In this document: piece by piece, positions 57,420-64,000 of the stretch
Layout: each line of letters starts with the position of its first letter
Position numbering within the stretch: the first letter of the stretch is position 1
Source of the DNA: Adiantum capillus-veneris
Taxonomy: Eukaryota; Streptophyta; Polypodiopsida; Polypodiales; Pteridaceae
NCBI GenBank assembly: GCA_014529385.2
Contig: CM043967.1
Span: 82,470,278 to 82,534,277, forward strand
Reading direction: 5' to 3'
Length of the DNA stretch: 64,000 bases
The notes under the pieces: generated by a model
What the model was told of the DNA's origin: nothing
What the model saw: the letters and a program-made list of their open reading frames with translations, nothing else
Database searches by the model: none
Translations under genes and position numbers: made by a program

Positions 57420-58360
57420 TCCTCTCCCTAGTTTTGCGTGTAACATAATTTTGTGGATGTGAAAACCTTGGGTTTTTTTGTACTTGAAGATTTCAATGAT
57501 GACCTTCTTCTTGAGATCAATGACACCTTAGTACAGAGGTAGAGTAAAATGTACCAATAACTCCCTCTTCTAGTGACAGTCTAACAGGTTGTAGAAGTGG
57601 TTATTGGAGATATTGCGTGATAATTACTTTAGAATTTACGTGATTTGCATGATCTTGATACAACCCAATGTTTTTAGCAACTTCAAATTACTACAAGAAA
57701 TGGGACTTCATTACAACGTAGCTATGCATTGATGTCTACAATGGTGAAGGAAAAAGATCCTTTGACAATTAAGGAGGGGTTTTCCATGTAGAAAGAACTT
57801 GACTACATCAAGAAGATCAGTACCTGGGAGTTGTCTCTTCTGCCTACCAAACAAAAGGTGTTTGGTGTCGAATGGGTCGTTAGTACCAAGTACATATATG
57901 ATGGTTATTTGAATAAGCACAAGGCACAACTCGCTACCATGGGTTTTTGTCATAGACATGGTGTCAACAATGGCGAGACCTTTGTACAAGGATTGTTAGA
58001 ATGATGACCATTTGGACAATTTTTGCACTTGTTACCTTATTTGAGGCTTTTTCATGTAGTAGGAACATCATCCTTGACCTTGCTTGAAAGAAATCGCTTC
58101 ATAATATCAAATCTACATTATTTCTAGGTTTTTGGAGCCTCTCGCTTTTATTTAGAAATCGCTTTTGGATTTCGTAAAGTTTTCATCACCAATATCAACA
58201 TCAAATTGAGGGATGAAACTAAAAACCTTATTTGTATTGCAAAAGGTTTTATCGAGGGAAAGGCTATGCTCTTTCCTTTTCTTTGAGCTTCTTCAAGTGG
58301 TGATCTCTTTTCCAAGCAACATGAGAACAATTATTTTCTTTGTGCATATTCTTCTTCAAA
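57420..58360 (+). pseudogene. Copia reverse transcriptase, N-terminal fragment (block 1)
   Basis: From about 57745 the frame reads KDPLTIKEGF, a stop, then STWELSLLPTKQKVFGVEWV, TKYIYDGYLNKHKAQLATMG and GETFVQG. A frame change gives RIVRMMTIWTIFALVTLFEA. These are the opening blocks of Copia RT (PLT-EA, TWELV-LP, K-K-RLVA-G, ETFAPV-RM-TIR). The first ~110 bp (57420-57530) match 62235-62310 in inverted orientation. The part from 57770 to 58360 matches 62500-63120 directly. The segment is decayed and rearranged. Confidence 0.75.
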
Positions 58361-60715
58361 CACTTTTTCCTCCTCAATGATGATTCACCTTTGGAATCCT
58401 TTGAATTTGAAGATGAGAATGGAGATAAATGTGAAAATCTTTTCTTCTTTGTCCTTCTTTGAGATTTCTTTTCTTTCTATTTATCACGAGGAGAAAATGA
58501 GGAAAATTGGGATATGGTTATCTCTTTTTTGCAGAGGAGAAGGATATCTTACCTTTCAGTGGCATCTTGGATGAACACCCCACCACCAAAACTTGCCAGG
58601 ATTTAATATTTACGTGATCACTTAAAATTTTTACGTGATTACAAAGCGTTAATTAACGTTAACAACTATATAAATTGGGTTTTTCAAAATTGGTTTCTTC
58701 CCCCTTCATCCAATAGTATAAATGCATGACTTTGTCAACGTGAACAAAAGATTCACCTTACCAACTAGATGTTCACTCTAATGTCATTTTGAGTGATTAC
58801 ATTAATTTTAAATTCTTGACCAAAAGCCTCATAATTTTCATCATTTGCCAGAAGTGTTATTTGTCTATTGTTTGGAGAGTCTCTTTCATTTGTAGAAATC
58901 CATTTTCCTTTTGTGAAGTACTTACCTCTCCCCTTATCACAAAATGTACTTTTTTTTAAAGAAGTCTCTTTATTATGATTGGTTGAAAATAAATTGTTTC
59001 TCAATATTACATGTGTTTGTAGTTATGTCTACAAACCAAGATTGGCCATAAGTTCTTACAATCATTGAGCAAGAAATTTTAGAGTGTAGTTTTCATCGAG
59101 AGTTGTTGCATCATGACTTAAATCAAGATTAGAAATGTTAATTTCTTTATTCTCTTTTCAAATGCTATCAGATGTTTTGTTGATGCCTTTTGTGTCTATG
59201 ATAACTTTTGAATGCCTATTATGGGAATTTGGAGTATGCTTGATCTTTCATACACCGTTCTGTTTATAAATGAAAATAAAGTCCAAATATTCTCTGATGC
59301 CAGTTCAGATTGTTATATTTTCAATTTAAATAACATCAATTCTTGCGAGTAATATATTTTTGAGAATTACATAAAACTATATATCTACAATTCTTAGATC
59401 ATTCACCTGCACACATACATTGATAGAAACAAAGAGAGGACACCACATAGACTGAGCAGCACATTTATCAAGCCGATCCTCCCCCTCCTCCAAAAGGATT
59501 GGACTAGTGAATAGATTCTATCTTAGGAGCTCCACATGAGATACTTGTGATCAATACATTTGTTTGCATTGTAGGATTAGGAATTGGATGGGGTCTAAGA
59601 GCTTGGATTCCTTATTTTACATAAGATTATGAAGCTGATTAAAATTTTGACAAATAGTTTCATGCAATGTGTGCAAGAATGGTGGGTCAAAGGATGCAAT
59701 TTTAACCCCAAAAAGTCATGAATTTTTTAATAATTTTTTGCCTTCCATAACTCCCACATATGAACTCTATAGGTGGAGCTAATAGATGTGTCATTTATAC
59801 ATCGCGCTCTTGCCATAGATATACTTCATGATATGGTTTTACACAATAGATTTTAAATTACATGCTAGGGGGAATTTAAATTCAAATAAGCTCTTGGTTG
59901 AAGTTAAAAAATGTGTTGATTACTTTTCTAACAGTAAAAGTTTCACTTCCTTAATATGCCAAATGAGGCCCTCCTAGACCCCATTCTCTTCCTAATGCCC
60001 TGCTCTTCTCAGATTGAGGAGATTAATTGCTCCCTAATTCACCAACATAATGACAAATAAGAATCTCTTTGGAGATGGTGGAACTTTGAATAACAATACC
60101 TCAAAAATTCATCAAGCCAAGAGACTTGCAGCGAATGAGATAGTGAAAAGAAAGACGAAATTTGTAGTTGACTATATACTATCACCACATAGATACATAG
60201 TTTTGCATAATACTACATAGTAGAGCTTCCATATCTATGGACTCTTAGAGGGGGCAGAAAGAAGAGAAGGATTTCTCTAAGTCGAGCGTACATGGAAGAT
60301 AAATTAACCCATATATCATCCTCTATGCTTATCCATCCCTCTATGTGGCAAACTGCGCATGCAAAAGTGACACCTTTTGAGTGAACTAGAGATCCTTTGA
60401 TCTGAGACTTGTGGTGTCACTCAATGGGAGGGTGCCTCTATTAGCTTGGTGACTTGAACTGAAACCAACCCATTAGCCTTTTTAAAATCTATGATGGCCA
60501 ACCTCAACCTCACTTTGGGAGGATTTTGAAATAATACAACTCCATCTTGGTTCCATTAAAACATTTTGGAGTCCATAATGAATTCCCAAGGAATTTTTGT
60601 GTCATCACTCGTTTGCCCCACGTAGACTGTTTCCTATTCATAGAGGGTGATCCATAGAATTTATTCCAGATGGTTGAGATTGTATGCAAACCTCTGAGGT
60701 TAGTTACGGTACAAA
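58361..60715. other. mostly unassigned, probably Copia-derived
   Basis: A 79-codon minus-strand frame (59004-58765) has protein-like composition (KGRGKYFTKGKWISTNERDS) but no motif I recognise. The word ggatttaatatttacgtgat at 58599 matches the edge of the palindrome-rich repeat at 12382-12710. Nothing else was recognised. Confidence 0.35.
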
Positions 60716-61330
60716 TTGTGGTTTTTGACTTATGTTTATGCAAAAGCACACAAGCTAGGCATGGAGGTGATTTTCAAAGAAGATATGATGTCCATTATTC
60801 TAGATCAATTAGACTCCAACAAGGAGGTTAGAGGGGGCACCATGGAGAATGGTCTCTATAGGTTCCATGCTCTTTCTTCAGTGACTAGCCTACGCTTTGA
60901 CAGGTGATTCATTGCACTACATGTTTGACAATAAATTCTTTTTTTTGAACAAATAATTGGAGGATTACCAGATGTTGGGGCAGTAAGCATGAAAAGCATA
61001 AAGAGGCTATTTACAATAATTTTATACGTTGAGTTGCTATGGTTTTGAACTTGGTTCACATCGACCTTTGAAGACGTATGCAAACGCCATCCTTGGACAA
61101 ATCTTTATTTCATGTTGTTGGTAAATGATTTCAATCGCTTGACTTAGGTATATTTTTGTAGCACAAGTCAAAGGCAGTTAATATTTTAAAGAGTTGGTAT
61201 GATCTTGTGGAAAAGAAGACTAATGAATCGTTGAAGACAATTCAATCAGAGAAAGATTGAGAATTTACCCTTAAAGAGTTCATCCAATTTTTGTGGACCA
61301 TGGCATCAAGCGGGCCGGGAGATTGAAAAT
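60716..61330 (+). pseudogene. Copia protease tail/GAG-pre-integrase/integrase fragment
   Basis: Copia order is PR-INT-RT-RH. The frame from 60716 reads LGMEVIFKEDMMSIILDQL and NGLYRF, as in the segment before the GAG-pre-integrase domain. After a break, the integrase core is visible in several frames: NLVHIDL, TNLYFMLLVNDFNRLT, VYF, then SWYDLVEKKTNESLKTIQSE and EFTLKEFIQF. These correspond to the HTD, the YF--F-DD-SR and the SDNGGEF-S-EF blocks; the second Asp region is mutated. Stops are numerous. Confidence 0.65.
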
Positions 61331-61439
61331 ACCAAATCTCTCTCAAATAATGGAGGTGTAGATAGGAATAATATGACAATGGTTGAGATGGTGCAAACTA
61401 TGCTTGAGCATCAAATTTTTTTCTTTGTGGATGGAGGCA

Positions 61440-61800
61440 ATTGTGATGAGTTCACACTATAAACCAATCTCTGACTCTATTTCAGATATTTGGGAGTGAA
61501 TCTCTTTCTACATGGATGAGTTTTGATTTGGTTGTAAAAGAACATCCTCAATTGTCAAAGGATATTTGTCCTTGGTCCCATTCATGATCCCTCACAGTAG
61601 TTTGAAATTGCTGAAAACATTGTGTTGAATCAGGATCATGCCATTCTGGTGTAAATTTAAAGGCACTATCTTGCAGAGTCTCCAATAGCCACTTCGACAA
61701 CATGTTAGACTTGTCACTAGAAGAGAGAGTCATTAGGCAAAATTTGGACTCACAAAGGGGCCCTTTAAGGAGTTTGACTTTACCTCTCTCTACCAAAAAG
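61440..61800 (-). pseudogene. coding-like fragment, minus strand, Copia-associated
   Basis: The 82-codon minus-strand frame (61796-61548) reads SKWLLETLQDSAFKFTPEWH and QFQTTVRDHEWDQGQISFDN. In another frame the continuation gives YPLTIEDVL, similar to the PLTI-E opening of the Copia RT blocks nearby. It may therefore be the integrase-RT linker of an inverted Copia piece. Its upstream part lies in the left arm of the hairpin at 61731-62126. The domain is not recognised. Confidence 0.35.
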
Positions 61801-62126
61801 GGCCCATGGATAAATTTTTACAAACAAACTCCAAATTTGGCGGAGTTTTGACAGTTAGAATGTCCTCTTCAAGCTCTATCTACTGATATATAGCACGCCA
61901 TGAGATTCCTCATATTTTAGAAGATTCTTTTTTTGATTCACCTATGAGGAATCTCATGGCGTGCTATATATCAGTAGATAGAGCTTGAAGAGGACATTCT
62001 AACTGTCAAACCTCCGCCAACTTTGGAGTTTGTTTGCAAAAATTTATCCATGCGCCCGTTTTGGTAGAGAGAGGTAAAGTCAAACTCCTTAAAGGGCCCC
62101 TTTGTGAGTCCAAATTTTTCCTAATG
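61731..62126. repeat. large foldback: 184-bp arms, 28-nt loop
   Basis: The left arm 61731-61914 and right arm 61943-62126 are reverse complements with only a handful of mismatches by eye. The arms run from cattagg...tttggactcacaaagg to tagcacgccatgagattcct. The loop is T-rich. If transcribed, it would form a long, nearly perfect double-stranded RNA. Confidence 0.9.
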
Positions 62127-62229
62127 TATTGATACACTTGATCTAGCTTTGCTAAGGTGAGAAAAAATTTATCACGTGCACAACATGAAATGGGTGCATT
62201 TTTCTCCGGCGCCTAAGGAATAGGAATTA

Positions 62230-63120
62230 CAAGAGGAGTTTCATTGATCTCAAGAAGAACATCATCATTGAGATCTTTAAGTATCAACAAATCCAAGGTT
62301 TTCATGAAAGACTTAGCAAAAAACTCCCCCCTCTGGTGAATATGCTTGCGGAAGACCAAATCAAGGCTCATGTGACAACATCCTTCCTTATTAGATCCTA
62401 TAGTTGATATCCCTTAAAATTTCTATTGTAGCTGAGCAAGAACATTCAATTGGACTTGAATTCAAAATTCTCCCTTTGCTTATTTATCTTGTAAATGTAT
62501 GCATGACACATCAAGAAGACCAATACTTGGGAGTTGGCTCCTCTGCCTACCAAACAAAAGGTGATTGGTTTCAAATGGGTCTACAAGACCAAGTACACAT
62601 TTTATGGCTCTTTGAAACAGGACAAGGAATGACTCTCTACCAAAGGCTTTTGTCATAGACATGGTGTGGACAACAACGAGATATTTGCACAAGGTTTGTA
62701 AGGATGATGACCATTCAGAAAAATATTGCACTTCCTACCTTGTTTGAGGCTACTTCATTTAGTAAGAACATCATCCTCGACCTCGCTTGAAAGAAACCGA
62801 TGCATAATATCAATTCTACATTGTTTCTAGGTTTTTGGAGCCTCTTTCTTGGATTTAGAAATCATCCACCATTATAGAGCTATATTTTAATGGTACATAG
62901 AAACATGGAGAAAATTTGAAGATTCCATTAATTTTTCATCACCAATATTAGCGTCAAATTGAAGGATGAGAGTAAAACCCTTATCTGTATTGCAAAAAAT
63001 TATATCATAGGAGGAAAAGTTTATGCTCTTTCCTTTTCTTTGAGCTTCTTCAAGAGGTAATCTCTTTTCCATGTAGCATGAGAACAATGATTTTCTTTGT
63101 GCTTACGCTTCTTCAAACAT
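62230..63120 (+). pseudogene. Copia reverse transcriptase fragment (block 2)
   Basis: The frame near 62515 reads KTNTWELAPLPTKQKVIGFK, WVYKTKY, then after breaks GVDNNEIFAQG and an RMMTIQK segment. It is a diverged copy of 57770-58360. The flanking non-RT part (62920-63110, ctctttccttttctttgagc) is duplicated too. The first ~80 bp match block 1 only in inverted orientation. Confidence 0.7.
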
Positions 63121-63289
63121 TGTGACGGAGGATTGATGACTCTCCTTATCCTCTATCTAGAAGATCTTGTGATTAGAGTTAACCATGTTGAGCACATCAA
63201 GAGTAATATGGAGATCATCTTGAGATGATAGATGCCCGCTTGCTTCACTTCTCTCCAAGATTGGAGATATAAAATACAAAGGGGGGAGT

Positions 63290-64000
63290 ATTTCTCTTTC
63301 ATCAATGCTATGTCCAAGATACACTAAAAGTATTTCATATGAATGCTTGTACGCCTATCTCATCTCCTAGGATCCCAACTAGAAGCTATCACAATATGAC
63401 CCCTCAAATGTAGTAGATGCTACAAGTTCCTAGAAACTGGTTGGTTCTCTTATTTAGGTACTCAACACCCAATTTGATGTACTTAGTCTCTTGATTGGAG
63501 TTCTTATCTCATTCATGCAGAGTATCACCAAGTCAAATATGAAGTAGGATCTTTGGGCTTTGCTATATTTAAAGCAATTAAAGTCAATAATCAATTTCTA
63601 TGTTTCGAGAGGTGAGGACTCCGAGACTTTTCTTTGAGGATGGAGTAATTTAGAGAAATGACAGTTGCCTAGATGTTACATCTTTTCTTTTGGATGAGGA
63701 GAAATTTCATGTAGTATTAAAAAATACCCTACAATTTCCTTATTATCCACATATGCAAAGTATATAGCTGCTTGCAATGCTACATGTGTGTTAGTGTGGT
63801 TACGTGGGCTACTTTTGCAGATTGGAATGTTGCATCATAGGACCACAATCTACTCTGACAAAACTAGTGTTGTGTAGCGATTGCGAGGAACCCTCTTCCA
63901 AGACCAAGCATAAAGAGATCTAGTACCATTATGTTCATGAGAAGACAAAGGACAACTCGATTCAACTATACCATTATTTTTGTGATAAGATGAAGGATGG
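63290..64000 (+). pseudogene. Copia RT end and RNase H, running off the window
   Basis: Blocks in mixed frames are MNACTPISSP (equivalent to DCKPVSTPM), VLGSLMY-like NLMYLVS, and the RNase H core LSTYAKYIAACNATCVLVWL, TTIYSDKTS, KTKHKEI and YHYVHEKTKDNSIQL near the end. These are in the right order for the C-terminal part of Copia pol. Stops and frameshifts are frequent. The sequence continues beyond the window. Confidence 0.75.

Noticed and set aside
57690-57704. CACTA-like terminus (actacaagaaatgg)
   Set aside because: There is no partner end, subterminal motifs or transposase nearby, and it falls in Copia-derived sequence.
57711-57989. 92-codon minus-strand frame
   Set aside because: The plus strand here encodes Copia reverse transcriptase blocks, so the minus frame is a shadow.

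Overview
This is a repeat-dominated stretch of land-plant nuclear DNA. The evidence is eukaryotic and plant-specific: Ty3/gypsy chromovirus remnants, Copia remnants, CACTA (En/Spm) transposase genes with GT-AG introns, a PIF/Harbinger-type MITE with TTA target duplications, a captured PPR-protein fragment and very long pure (CT)n tracts. I cannot name the species; the amount of nested, decayed transposon sequence suggests a large genome. I found no intact host gene, rRNA, tRNA or CRISPR array. Every recognisable protein-coding stretch carries stops, frameshifts or truncations.

Layout. 1-3565: a chromovirus copy whose gag and protease run straight into a 5'-truncated LTR. 5134-7830: a broken long coiled-coil reading frame, then a polypurine tract and an LTR (7831-8250). 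8467-9520: a short LTR with primer-binding site and five ~170-bp leader repeats. 10735-11448: the previous LTR and its leader again, inverted. 11449-13960: the 5' part of a CACTA TNP2 gene on the minus strand. 14233-15138: a LINE-type ORF1 fragment (minus strand) with (CT)n on both sides. 15139-23220: a nearly complete but dead chromovirus (LTR, gag, PR, RT, RNase H, integrase, chromodomain, LTR), followed by an inverted LTR piece. 24641-25960: a non-coding repeat that recurs at 52830-54990.

26580-31005: pieces of a second gypsy lineage, interrupted at 26939-29125 by an insertion that carries a PPR pseudogene. 31006-31830: the 3' end of a short-LTR element. 31831-38065: inverted CACTA ends around the 3' half of a TNP2 gene. 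38098-40720: an ORF1-only LINE embedded in (CT)n tracts. 40980-44443: a CACTA deletion derivative with TNP2 3' exons, containing a MITE whose empty site is visible in the paralogous copy. 48944-51728: a complete short-LTR non-autonomous retrotransposon with ATAGA target duplications. 57420-64000: a shuffled Copia pol region that includes a 184-bp-arm hairpin.

The elements are nested and cross-related, so the window is best read as layers of insertion, deletion and inversion. The most promising observation is the LINE family. Two diverged copies on opposite strands carry ORF1 plus about 150-170 bp of 3' UTR and no ORF2. Both are bounded on both sides by (CT)n in the same orientation relative to the element. 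This resembles an ORF1-only ('half-LINE') lineage with a microsatellite tail and possible microsatellite targeting.
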